From an uncultured Micrococcales bacterium (GTDB lineage Bacteria; Actinomycetota; Actinomycetes; S36-B12; GCA-2699445), in the NCBI GenBank assembly GCA_903915555.1, contig CAIWTL010000170.1, positions 1 to 9,842 of the forward strand: a DNA stretch of 9,842 bases. Direction: 5' to 3'. A program made the position numbers and the translations under genes. Position 1 is the first letter of the stretch, and every line of letters starts with the position of its first letter. Under the pieces are notes generated by a model. It did no database searches, was not told the origin of the DNA, and was given only the letters and a program-made list of their open reading frames with translations. Positions 1 through 7,685 of this stretch are shown piece by piece.

Positions 1-316
1 CGAACGCCTTGCTGCCCTCTAGCAGAGCGGCCTCCGCCGACGGCCCGAAACAGCGCAGGCCGCGCGACCGCACGGCGTCGGCCGCGCCGTTGACGAGCGG
101 CAGTTCCGGTCCGATGACCACGAGATCCGGGCTGACCCGTTCCGCCAGATCGGCGACGGACTCGGGGTCGGCGACGTCCACGGTCTGGGTGGGGCAGTCC
201 AGGGCGATGCCCGCGTTCCCCGGCGCGCACATGACTCCGGTCACCGCCGGGTCGGCCAGGAGTGACTTGACGATGGCGTGCTCCCGCGCGCCCGACCCGA
301 TGACGAGAACCTTCAC
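1..316 (-). CDS. purD: Phosphoribosylamine--glycine ligase (GAR synthetase), N-terminal part, cut by window edge
   Basis: Catalyses the ATP-dependent joining of glycine to 5-phosphoribosylamine, the second step of cytoplasmic de novo purine synthesis. About 105 N-terminal codons are visible; the rest lies beyond base 1. The protein opens MKVLVIGSGAREHAI, the N-domain nucleotide-fold signature of PurD (usually VLVIGxGGREHA), followed by APGNAGI, then the PDLVVIGPELPLVNG segment and GLRCFGPSAEAALLEGSKAF, all standard PurD landmarks in the usual order. The start is GTG at 316-314, and its bases overlap the TGA stop of the upstream split-barrel gene (GTGA, 316-313), which implies translational coupling and fixes the start. 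It is the last visible gene of a purA, split-barrel protein, purD series. One small deviation is Ala where the family usually has the second Gly of GGREH; this is probably harmless. Confidence 0.95.
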   Translation of the reverse strand, partial: MKVLVIGSGAREHAIVKSLLADPAVTGVMCAPGNAGIALDCPTQTVDVADPESVADLAERVSPDLVVIGPELPLVNGAADAVRSRGLRCFGPSAEAALLEGSKAF

Positions 317-735
317 CGGCGCCCCTCCGCGACGAAACGTCGACCGGTCACCTGGGTCGGCACGATCTCGACGAAGTTGTACTTGGGCGACGTGTTCCAG
401 GGGAACAGCGGGAGGCCCTCGAGAGCGACGGTCCGGTCGTCGGACTCGACCAGTTGGGCGGCGCCGATCACCACGACGCTCCAGGCGAGGTTCTCGTGCG
501 GCTCGTGTCCGTCGACTTCGAACGCCACGGACTGGTTGACCGCCACGGAGGCCAGCTTCGAGCCCTCAGCCGTGCGGAACAGGATCACACCGTCGTGGGT
601 GATGAAGTTGACCGGGAAGATGTCGGGCCGACCACCGGGCGCGACCGCCAACCGCCCCACGACCTCCTCGTCGAGCAGGTCCCAGCACTGGGACTCGGAG
701 AGGATTTCCATACCATTGCGCGGATCGGTGTCCAT
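313..735 (-). CDS. Pyridoxamine 5'-phosphate oxidase-like (FMN-binding split-barrel) protein
   Basis: A 140-residue protein of the small actinobacterial split-barrel flavin-binding type related to pyridoxamine-phosphate oxidase (Pyridox_ox_2-like). The pattern ILSESQCWDLL (11-21), VGRLAV (26-31), PDIFPVNF (37-44), ILFRTAEGSKL (51-61), SVAFEVDG (69-76) and the terminal VTGRRF (129-134) is characteristic. Members bind FMN, F420 or haem-related ligands and their substrates are mostly unknown, so I assign no reaction. It is much shorter than true PdxH (about 210 residues). The start is uncertain: I chose ATG at 735 because family members often begin shortly before a DPRxxMExLS stretch. A GTG at 756 would add 7 residues and an ATG at 711 would remove 8; none has a strong Shine-Dalgarno site. 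The gene starts 67 bases after the purA stop, and its own stop overlaps the purD start, so it is probably co-transcribed with both. Confidence 0.85.
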   Translation of the reverse strand: MDTDPRNGMEILSESQCWDLLDEEVVGRLAVAPGGRPDIFPVNFITHDGVILFRTAEGSKLASVAVNQSVAFEVDGHEPHENLAWSVVVIGAAQLVESDDRTVALEGLPLFPWNTSPKYNFVEIVPTQVTGRRFVAEGRR

Positions 736-802
736 AGGGCGATCGTCCCAGATCACCGCGGGCGCCGGGAAGGTGCGGTGGGCGAGTCCGTCACCGGAGC
801 GC

Positions 803-2089
<1,287 letters not shown>

Positions 2090-2094
2090 GTCGA

Positions 2095-2100
2095 TCCCTC
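2095..2100 (-). promoter_or_regulatory. Ribosome binding site of purA
   Basis: GAGGGA on the minus strand lies 5 bases before the ATG at 2089. It decides the purA start against the longer open frame that reaches 2260. Confidence 0.7.
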
Positions 2101-2151
2101 GTTCCTGACCCGGCGGTCCTCGATACGGACCGTGGGGATGGTCCGCCTGGC

Positions 2152-2157
2152 AGGGTA
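2152..2157 (-). promoter_or_regulatory. Candidate -10 element of the purA promoter
   Basis: TACCCT on the minus strand fits the actinobacterial TANNNT -10 pattern and would give a 5' leader of about 55 bases before purA. It sits inside a small interrupted palindrome (CCTGG at 2146-2150, CCAGG at 2160-2164, with GGG/CCC nested within). No recognisable -35 box is visible at the usual spacing, so this is only a candidate. Confidence 0.3.
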
Positions 2158-2261
2158 TCCCAGGCCGCGCGAGCCCGGGTGTCGTTGCCCGCTCCCACGG
2201 CCGGGCATCAGGTGTGGGCAGGTCATCGGCTACTGCTGTGCGCCGAACTGTGACCTGCACC

Positions 2262-2267
2262 TACTGT
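2262..2267 (+). promoter_or_regulatory. Candidate -10 element for leaderless transcription of the monooxygenase gene
   Basis: TACTGT fits TANNNT and lies 6 bases before the ATG at 2274, so transcription would begin at or next to the start codon. No Shine-Dalgarno sequence is present before this ATG, which agrees with a leaderless mRNA of the kind common in mycobacteria and relatives. No good -35 match is visible. Confidence 0.4.
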
Positions 2268-2273
2268 GGCGGC

Positions 2274-3731
2274 ATGACCGCTCGACCTCCCTCGGTGGTG
2301 ATCATCGGGGCAGGTTTCGGCGGGATCGGTCTCGGTGCGCTGCTGCGGCGCGCCGGTATCGGGTCGTTCACGATCTTGGAGAAGGCCGGTTCCCTGGGGG
2401 GGACCTGGCGCGACAACAGCTACCCGGGCGCCGCGTGCGACGTACCTTCCCACCTGTACTGCTTCTCCTTCGCGCCGAACCCGCAGTGGAGCCGCCGCTA
2501 CGCGCCCCAGGGGGAGATCCTCGACTACCTGACCCGCGTCGCGCGGGAGTCGGGGGTGGCGGACCACATCCGCTACGGGTGCGAGGTCTCGGCAGCGGAA
2601 TGGTCCGACACGCGGCGGGAGTGGGTGGTCAGCCTCACCGACGGCCGGATCATTCGGGCGGATGTCGTGGTCAGCGCGGTGGGCCAGCTGCATCGCCCGA
2701 CGATCCCCCCGATCCCCGGGCTCGAGTCGTTCGCCGGCGCTGCTTTCCATTCGGCGCGCTGGCCACCGGGACTCGATGTCACGGACCGGCGGGTGGGCGT
2801 GCTCGGTACCGCAGCGAGTGCCGTCCAGATCGTGCCGGCGGTGGCGGGGGCTGCCGCGCGACTCACCGTCTTCCAGCGCTCACCCAACTGGATCCTGCCG
2901 CGGGGGGACCGGGCCTACGGGGCCTGGGAGCGTCGGGCCATGGCCGCGGTACCCGGACTGCGGCGGGCCTACCGGACCTGGATCTGGGCCTCCTACGAGG
3001 CGCGCTTCCCCGCGCTGCGGGGACGCAGGCTCTTCGCCGGATTCGCCCAGCATCTGCTCGACCGTCACCTGTCGAGCGAGGTCGACGACCCACGGCTGCG
3101 GTGTGCCCTCACCCCGGACTATCCGGTGGGGGCGCGTCGGGTGCTGTCGGCGGACGACTACTACCCGGCGCTGCGGCGCCCCAACGTCGAATTGGTGACG
3201 CAGCCGGTCGACCGGGTGATCCCGGAGGGCATCGTGCTGTCGGACGGGAGCATGACGCCCCTCGACGTCCTGGTGCTGGCGACCGGCTTCCGATCGACGG
3301 AGTTCCTGGTCCCGCTACGCGTCGTCGGAACGGGAGGACGCGTCCTGGCGGAGGTGTGGAGCGACGGCGCCTCTGCCCATCTGGGTTTGAGCGTTCCCGG
3401 CTTCCCGAACTTCTTCATGATGTACGGGCCGAACACGAACCTCGGCCACAACTCGATCCTGTTCATGCTGGAGTGCCAGGCTCGACACATCGTGTCGTTG
3501 CTCCGCGGAATGTCGCACGGCGACACCGCGGAGGTTCGGGCGGACTCCTTCGCGCGACAGCACGACGCGCTCCAACGGGCGCTCGACCGCACCGTGTGGT
3601 CCGCCGCGGACCGCAGTTGGTACAAGGACGACGCCGGTCGCATCACCAACAACTGGGGATACGGGACGCTCCGCTACTGGTGGCAGACCCGCCGGGCAGT
3701 CGCCCGGGACTACGTCCTCACCCGCGGGTAG
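2274..3731 (+). CDS. Flavin-containing monooxygenase, Baeyer-Villiger type
   Basis: A 485-residue FAD- and NADPH-dependent monooxygenase expected to insert one oxygen atom next to a ketone, giving an ester or lactone. The FAD Rossmann motif GAGFGG is at 12-17 with Glu36 ending the second strand, followed by GGTWRDNSYPGAACDVPSH (42-60), typical of the 4-hydroxyacetophenone monooxygenase-like group. The Baeyer-Villiger fingerprint F-x-G-x-x-x-H-[ST]-x-x-W-P is intact as FAGAAFHSARWP (153-164). The second nucleotide site reads GTAASA (178-183), with Ala at the central glycine of GxGxxG, a variation I recall from this subgroup. ATGF follows in the C-terminal half. The start is ATG 2274, just before the FAD motif; an in-frame GTG at 2214 would add 20 unconserved residues. 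It is convergent with fba, 3 bases apart. The substrate cannot be told; the esterase beyond fba is a possible partner. Confidence 0.9.
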   Translation: MTARPPSVVIIGAGFGGIGLGALLRRAGIGSFTILEKAGSLGGTWRDNSYPGAACDVPSHLYCFSFAPNPQWSRRYAPQGEILDYLTRVARESGVADHIRYGCEVSAAEWSDTRREWVVSLTDGRIIRADVVVSAVGQLHRPTIPPIPGLESFAGAAFHSARWPPGLDVTDRRVGVLGTAASAVQIVPAVAGAAARLTVFQRSPNWILPRGDRAYGAWERRAMAAVPGLRRAYRTWIWASYEARFPALRGRRLFAGFAQHLLDRHLSSEVDDPRLRCALTPDYPVGARRVLSADDYYPALRRPNVELVTQPVDRVIPEGIVLSDGSMTPLDVLVLATGFRSTEFLVPLRVVGTGGRVLAEVWSDGASAHLGLSVPGFPNFFMMYGPNTNLGHNSILFMLECQARHIVSLLRGMSHGDTAEVRADSFARQHDALQRALDRTVWSAADRSWYKDDAGRITNNWGYGTLRYWWQTRRAVARDYVLTRG

Positions 3732-3734
3732 CGA

Positions 3735-4754
3735 TCATTCCATCTTGGTGCCGGCGCTGCGCAGGTCCTCGCAGGCCTCGACGATGCGGGCCGCCATGCC
3801 CGCCTCACCGGCCCGCCCCCAGGCGCGCGGGTCGTAGTCCTTCTTGTTCCCGACCTCGCCGTCGATCTTGAGAACCCCGTCGTACTTGGTGAACATGTGG
3901 TTGGCGACCGGTCGGGTGTAGGCGTACTGGGTGTCGGTGTCGACGTTCATCTTCACGACCCCGTAATCCAGTGCCTCCCGGATCTCGGACAGCAGCGAAC
4001 CGGAGCCGCCGTGGAAGACGAGGTCGAAGGGCTTGTCCTTGTGGTACTTCTCGCCGACCGCCTTCTGGATGTCGTCGAGGATGCTCGGTGTCAGCACGAC
4101 GTTACCGGGCTTGTAGACACCGTGGACGTTGCCGAAGGTGGCGGCCACCAGGTAGCGGCCACGCTCACCGAGACCCAGCTTGGCGGCGGTGTCCAAGCCG
4201 TCCTGTTCGGTGGAGAACAGTTTGGCGTCGTGCTTGGCCTCGACACCGTCCTCCTCGCCACCGACCACACCGATCTCGATCTCGAGGATGATGTTGGCCT
4301 TGTGCGCCTGGTCGAGCAGCTTCTCGGCGATGTCGAGGTTCTCCGCCAGCGGGATGGCCGAACCGTCCCACATGTGTGACTGGAACAGCGGCAGTTGGCC
4401 GTTGGCGACCCGCTCCGTCGAGATGTCCAACAAGGGCCTGATGTAGGAGTCGAGATGCTGCGGAGGACAGTGGTCGGTGTGGAGAGCCACATTGACGGGG
4501 TAGTTCTTGGCGACGACGTAGGCGAACTCGGCGAGCGCCACGGCCCCGGTCACCATGTCCTTGGAACTGCCCGCGGCGAACTGCGCGCCACCCCACGAGA
4601 ACTGGATGATGCCGTCCGACCCCGCCTGGGTGAACCCTTCGAGCGCCGCAATGATGGTCGACGACGAGGTGCAGTTGATCGCCGGGTAGGCGAACTGGCC
4701 GGCCTTGGCACGGTCGAGCATCTCGGCGTAGACCTCAGGTGTGGCGATGGGCAT
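3735..4754 (-). CDS. fba: Class II fructose-bisphosphate aldolase
   Basis: Zinc-dependent cytoplasmic aldolase that reversibly splits fructose 1,6-bisphosphate into dihydroxyacetone phosphate and glyceraldehyde 3-phosphate. The 339-residue length is normal for the class IIA type of mycobacteria. ALHTDHCPP at 90-98 carries the catalytic Asp94 and zinc ligand His95; GNVHG gives zinc ligand His211 and FHGGSGS gives His248. EIEIGVVGGEEDG (158-170) and NVDTDTQYAYTRP (270-282), the phosphate-binding and substrate segments, are intact. The start MPIATPEVYAEML matches the mycobacterial protein. AAGGAG at 4762-4767 lies 7 bases before the ATG, an excellent ribosome site. The gene is convergent with the monooxygenase and divergent from the esterase, so it is probably monocistronic. 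Confidence 0.97.
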   Translation of the reverse strand: MPIATPEVYAEMLDRAKAGQFAYPAINCTSSSTIIAALEGFTQAGSDGIIQFSWGGAQFAAGSSKDMVTGAVALAEFAYVVAKNYPVNVALHTDHCPPQHLDSYIRPLLDISTERVANGQLPLFQSHMWDGSAIPLAENLDIAEKLLDQAHKANIILEIEIGVVGGEEDGVEAKHDAKLFSTEQDGLDTAAKLGLGERGRYLVAATFGNVHGVYKPGNVVLTPSILDDIQKAVGEKYHKDKPFDLVFHGGSGSLLSEIREALDYGVVKMNVDTDTQYAYTRPVANHMFTKYDGVLKIDGEVGNKKDYDPRAWGRAGEAGMAARIVEACEDLRSAGTKME

Positions 4755-4814
4755 GACGGAACTCCTTCAGCGGATCGTTGTGGATCGTCCTGCGGCGCAT
4801 ACTGGCAGATTCGC

Positions 4815-4836
4815 GGCGCCGATGTCGGTCGGCGCC
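4815..4836. repeat. Perfect inverted repeat between fba and the esterase gene
   Basis: Arms GGCGCCGA (4815-4822) and TCGGCGCC (4829-4836) are exact reverse complements separated by 6 bases (TGTCGG). The repeat lies in the divergent promoter region, 10 bases before the candidate esterase -10 and about 60 bases before the fba start. Its place suggests a regulator binding site acting on one or both genes, but it could be a chance palindrome in GC-rich DNA. No regulator gene is present in the window. Confidence 0.4.
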
Positions 4837-4846
4837 TCGTCCGGCA

Positions 4847-4852
4847 TAGGGT
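4847..4852 (+). promoter_or_regulatory. Candidate -10 element of the esterase gene
   Basis: TAGGGT fits TANNNT. A transcription start 7 to 9 bases downstream would fall on or next to the GTG/ATG pair at 4858-4863, giving a leader of about 18 bases before the esterase GTG at 4878. GAGG occurs at 4865-4868 and again at 4871-4874 as possible ribosome sites. Confidence 0.35.
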
Positions 4853-4877
4853 CCGCCGTGATGAGAGGCTGAGGATC

Positions 4878-5933
4878 GTGTCGCCCTACGCCCACTCGCT
4901 GTCGGGAGCCGTCACGACCGCCGCCTTGAGCCTTCCCCCGTCGGTCCTGACGCGGATGTTCGGTGGCCCGCACGTGGTCGACGGTGCGCCGCTGCAGCCC
5001 GCGACGCAAGCCCTGCTGAGTATCGGGGCGCGCCTCGGCCTGATCGATGACAACAACCACGACGTCGCCGACTGGCGCAGGCGGACGCGTCGTAGCTCCG
5101 ACATGGCGATGCCCAAGGCCCGGTCGGTCGACGTGTCCGACGGGACATTGCCGGGTGCGGAGTCCGACCTGTCCGTGCGCTGGTACCGACCGTGGCAGGC
5201 AGGCAGCCAGCGTCAGCCGACGATCCTGTATCTGCACGGCGGCGGTTGGGTGGTGGGTGACCTCGAGACGCACGACGGACTGTGCCGGGCCCTCGCGGTC
5301 GCGAGCAGCTGCAACGTGGTGTCGCTGGACTACCGGCTCGCCCCGGAGAGTCCCTATCCGGCGGCACTGGACGACAGCGTGGCCGCGTTCCGGCAGCTGC
5401 GCGACACACCCACGGCGGACGGTATCCCGGGGGGGATCGCCGTGATGGGTGACAGCGCGGGGGGGAACCTCGCGGCGGTCCTGTGTCAGCGGATGCGCGA
5501 TCTGGGTGAGCCGGGACCCGTGGCGCAGGGTCTGCTGTATCCCGCGACCGACCTGCGGATGACGAGTCCGTCGATCGACCTGTTCGCCGACGGGTACTTC
5601 CTGACCAAAGCCGACATGCAGTGGTACCGCGGTCTGTACGCGCCGTCGATGGAACAGTGGAGCGACCCCGGGGTGTCGCCCCTGCTGGCGGACGACCTGT
5701 CGGGACTACCGCCCGCGTGGGTGTGGACCGCGGGATTCGATCCGCTCCGCGACGAGGGCGATGACTACGCGGCTCGGCTGCAGGACGCCGGGGTGGAGGT
5801 CCGACACCGCTGCTACGCCGACCAGATCCACGCGTTCGCCAGCATGGGGATCCTGCCCGGCGGGATGGCGCGGACCCTCGACATCGGCCGCCAGATGGGA
5901 GCCCTCACCCGCTCCGCGATCGCCTCGGCCTGA
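4878..5933 (+). CDS. Alpha/beta hydrolase, hormone-sensitive-lipase (family IV) esterase
   Basis: A 351-residue carboxylesterase-type enzyme that would hydrolyse short or medium acyl esters. The oxyanion-hole motif HGGGW is at 120-124 and the nucleophile elbow GDSAGG at 191-196 gives Ser193. The other triad members are Asp288 in DPLRDEG and His318 in IHAF. DYRLAPESPYPAALDD (151-166) is the usual segment between the first two motifs. About 100 residues precede the core, the cap region typical of mycobacterial Lip proteins. There is no signal peptide. The start is GTG 4878: no upstream in-frame ATG or GTG lies near it although the frame stays open to 4395, and GAGG lies 3 bases before it. It is divergent from fba and followed after 13 bases by a ruined EamA gene. 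A role in cleaving the ester made by the nearby monooxygenase is inference. Confidence 0.92.
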   Translation: MSPYAHSLSGAVTTAALSLPPSVLTRMFGGPHVVDGAPLQPATQALLSIGARLGLIDDNNHDVADWRRRTRRSSDMAMPKARSVDVSDGTLPGAESDLSVRWYRPWQAGSQRQPTILYLHGGGWVVGDLETHDGLCRALAVASSCNVVSLDYRLAPESPYPAALDDSVAAFRQLRDTPTADGIPGGIAVMGDSAGGNLAAVLCQRMRDLGEPGPVAQGLLYPATDLRMTSPSIDLFADGYFLTKADMQWYRGLYAPSMEQWSDPGVSPLLADDLSGLPPAWVWTAGFDPLRDEGDDYAARLQDAGVEVRHRCYADQIHAFASMGILPGGMARTLDIGRQMGALTRSAIASA

Positions 5934-5946
5934 TCCACACCTGTCC

Positions 5947-6230
5947 GTGACTCCCGCTACGCGTACTGCGCTGAGCCCGCTCGTGAGCGGCGGGGTCGGG
6001 TAGGGACTGCTCGGCGTCGTCGCCTTCTCCTTCACGGTCCCGTTCACCTCGCCGTCGGCGGTCTGCCACCGTTGTCATCGGCGCCGGGGCGGTACTTGCC
6101 GGTCGGGCCGGTCACAGGGGCGGCCCTTCTCCTCGGCGAGGTGATCACGGCAGATGCGGTCGCCGTCGGTCTGGTCGTGGTGATCCTTGCCGGTGCCGCG
6201 GCGGCCACCCGCAACCGCACCGCCGGGTGA
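5947..6230 (+). pseudogene. Degraded EamA/DMT-family transporter gene
   Basis: No intact gene fills the gap between the esterase and the flavoprotein, but pieces of a multi-membrane-span EamA-type transporter can be read in order on the plus strand in shifting frames. GTG 5947 starts VTPATRTALSPLVSGGVG, ended by a TAG at 6001-6003. In the same frame GLLGVVAFSFTVPFT (6004-6048) is a typical first helix of these proteins. LAVGGLPPL (6048-6074) follows in another frame and VIGAGAVLAGRAG (6074-6112) in a third, together resembling the usual TRLAVxGLxPLxIGAGRAVLAG stretch. From 6111 the C-terminal end VTGAALLLGEVIT and a hydrophobic helix run to a TGA at 6228. Families of this type have about 290 residues, so roughly 200 in the middle are missing. 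It thus shows one nonsense codon, at least two frameshifts and a large internal deletion. I judge it non-functional. Confidence 0.7.
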
Positions 6231-6250
6231 GCCGTCGCGCACCCGCGCAC

Positions 6251-6264
6251 GGCGGCACGCCGCC
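6251..6264 (-). terminator. Small GC hairpin after the flavoprotein gene, weak terminator candidate
   Basis: GGCGGC (6251-6256) and GCCGCC (6259-6264) can pair. The hairpin lies 5 bases after the stop codon of the flavoprotein gene on the minus strand. No run of U follows, so it is not a classical intrinsic terminator, though U-less hairpins are proposed to act in actinobacteria. Confidence 0.3.
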
Positions 6265-6269
6265 AACGA

Positions 6270-7613
6270 TCAGTCGGACAACTTCCCCAAGAGAACGCGG
6301 GCCGCCACCTGGACCGGGTCCCACACCGGCGAGAACGGCGGCGAGTAGGCGAGGTCGAGCTGGACCAACTCCGGGGCCGTCATCCCGGTCCAGATCGCCG
6401 TCGCCGCGGTGTCGATCCGCATGGCTGCGCCGCGCCCACCCACGATCTGGGTCCCCATGAGGCGCCCGGTGGTCCGCTCCGCGATCATCTTGACCGCCAT
6501 GACCGCGGAGTCCGGCATGTAGCCGACCGACGTCTGGGCGTGGATGAGGACCGACACCAGACCGTCCTGCTCGTCCTCCTTGAGCCCGGTACGGGACACC
6601 TCGAGGTCGCAGAACTTCGTGATCGCGGTGCCGATGACCCCCGGGAACGCCAGATCCCCGCCGGCGATGTTCACGCCGATCACCCGGCCGTGCTTGTTGG
6701 CATGGGTGCCGAGGGGGAGGTAGCGCTCGGCACCGGTCAGCCGGTCGGTGACCTCGACGCAGTCGCCCCCGGCCCAGATGTTGCCGTATCCGCGGACCCG
6801 CTGATGGTCGTCGGTGAGCAGGCCCCCGTGCTCGCCCAACGGCAGGCCGGCGGCCGCGGCCAGCTCGGTGCGGGGGGTCACTCCCAGCCCCAGGAAGACG
6901 ATGTCAGCGGGGATCTCGCCGGCGTCGGTGACGACGGCCCTGACCCGACCGTCGGCGCCCGCCAGCAGCTCACGGACCGGTTCCCCCATCCGCATGTCGA
7001 CACCCCGCTCGGTCATGCCCGCCCGCACGAGGCACCCCATGTCGGCGTCCAGGCTGACCATCGGTTCGGGCGCGAGATCGACCACGGTGGTGGCCAGACC
7101 CCGTTGCACGCCCGCCTCGGCCATCTCGATGCCGATGTACCCGGCCCCCAGCACGACAGCAGTGCGGGGGTCGCGGGCGAGTCCGTCGATCGCCGCCTGC
7201 CCCTCGTCCAGGGTCTGGACGCGGTAGACACCGGGCAGGTCGAGCCCGTCCACCGGTGGTGTCCGGGGACGCGATCCCGTGCCGATGACGAGGTGGTCGT
7301 AGCCGAGCCTGGTGGCGGGGCCCCCGGTCACCGGCTGCATGGTGACGGAACCTGTGTCCGGGTCGATCGCCGAGGCCAGCATTCCGGTGCGCACGTCGAT
7401 GCCGTGCTCGCGGTGCTGCTCGGGACTGCGGGCCACCAGGGTGTCGGGGCCGGTCGTCTCGCCGGCGATCCAGTACGGGATGCCGCAGGCGGAGTAGGAC
7501 GTCCATTGCTGTTCCTGGATGACGATGACGTCCACGTCGTCGCCGAGCGACCGCTTGATCTGACTGGCCGCTGTCATCCCGACGGCGTCGCCACCGATCA
7601 CCACAACCCGCAT
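6270..7613 (-). CDS. FAD-dependent pyridine nucleotide-disulfide oxidoreductase, CoA-disulfide reductase/NADH oxidase type
   Basis: A 447-residue flavoprotein of the single-cysteine group that includes CoA-disulfide reductase, NADH oxidase and NADH peroxidase. The FAD site begins GGDAVG (7-12). The redox-active cysteine is Cys43 in SYSACGIPYW, the same position as Cys43 of S. aureus CoA-disulfide reductase. The NAD(P)H site is GAGYIG (156-161), and AGGDC (281-285) closes the FAD domain. Tyr365 and Tyr423 (in DLAYSPP) appear to align with the two tyrosines, 361 and 419, that mark CoA-disulfide reductases rather than NADH oxidases; I aligned these from memory. There is no fused rhodanese domain. 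The start ATG 7613 has AAGGTGG 4 bases before it. It lies 72 bases after the RNA methyltransferase on the same strand, so it may be the third gene of that unit or have its own promoter. Reduction of CoA disulfide or related polysulfide is the best guess. Confidence 0.88.
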   Translation of the reverse strand: MRVVVIGGDAVGMTAASQIKRSLGDDVDVIVIQEQQWTSYSACGIPYWIAGETTGPDTLVARSPEQHREHGIDVRTGMLASAIDPDTGSVTMQPVTGGPATRLGYDHLVIGTGSRPRTPPVDGLDLPGVYRVQTLDEGQAAIDGLARDPRTAVVLGAGYIGIEMAEAGVQRGLATTVVDLAPEPMVSLDADMGCLVRAGMTERGVDMRMGEPVRELLAGADGRVRAVVTDAGEIPADIVFLGLGVTPRTELAAAAGLPLGEHGGLLTDDHQRVRGYGNIWAGGDCVEVTDRLTGAERYLPLGTHANKHGRVIGVNIAGGDLAFPGVIGTAITKFCDLEVSRTGLKEDEQDGLVSVLIHAQTSVGYMPDSAVMAVKMIAERTTGRLMGTQIVGGRGAAMRIDTAATAIWTGMTAPELVQLDLAYSPPFSPVWDPVQVAARVLLGKLSD

Positions 7614-7646
7614 GACCCCACCTTGGCGCAGTTTCGGCGCCCCGGC

Positions 7647-7654
7647 ACACGTGT
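7647..7654. promoter_or_regulatory. Palindrome ACACGTGT upstream of the flavoprotein gene
   Basis: An 8-bp perfect palindrome with a CACGTG core lies about 35 bases before the flavoprotein ATG, in the 72-base gap after the methyltransferase gene. It could be an operator, but a palindrome this short is weak evidence. Confidence 0.2.
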
Positions 7655-7685
7655 TGCGGCGTTCAGCCGTCGCATCGGGACCGGG

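Noticed and set aside
2146..2164. Interrupted palindrome CCTGG...CCAGG in the purA/monooxygenase intergenic region
   Set aside because: The arms are only 5 bp with a 9-base spacer; too short in this GC content to call an operator, so it is mentioned only beside the purA -10 candidate.
4395..4877. N-terminal extension of the esterase frame by 161 codons
   Set aside because: The extension lies antisense to fba and through the promoter region, has no family similarity, and the protein from GTG 4878 already has normal HSL-esterase length.
6044..6250. Minus-strand frames of 68 and 63 codons in the gap after the flavoprotein gene
   Set aside because: Their sequence is Arg/Ala/Thr-rich without any motif, and the plus strand carries the better explanation, the EamA gene remains.
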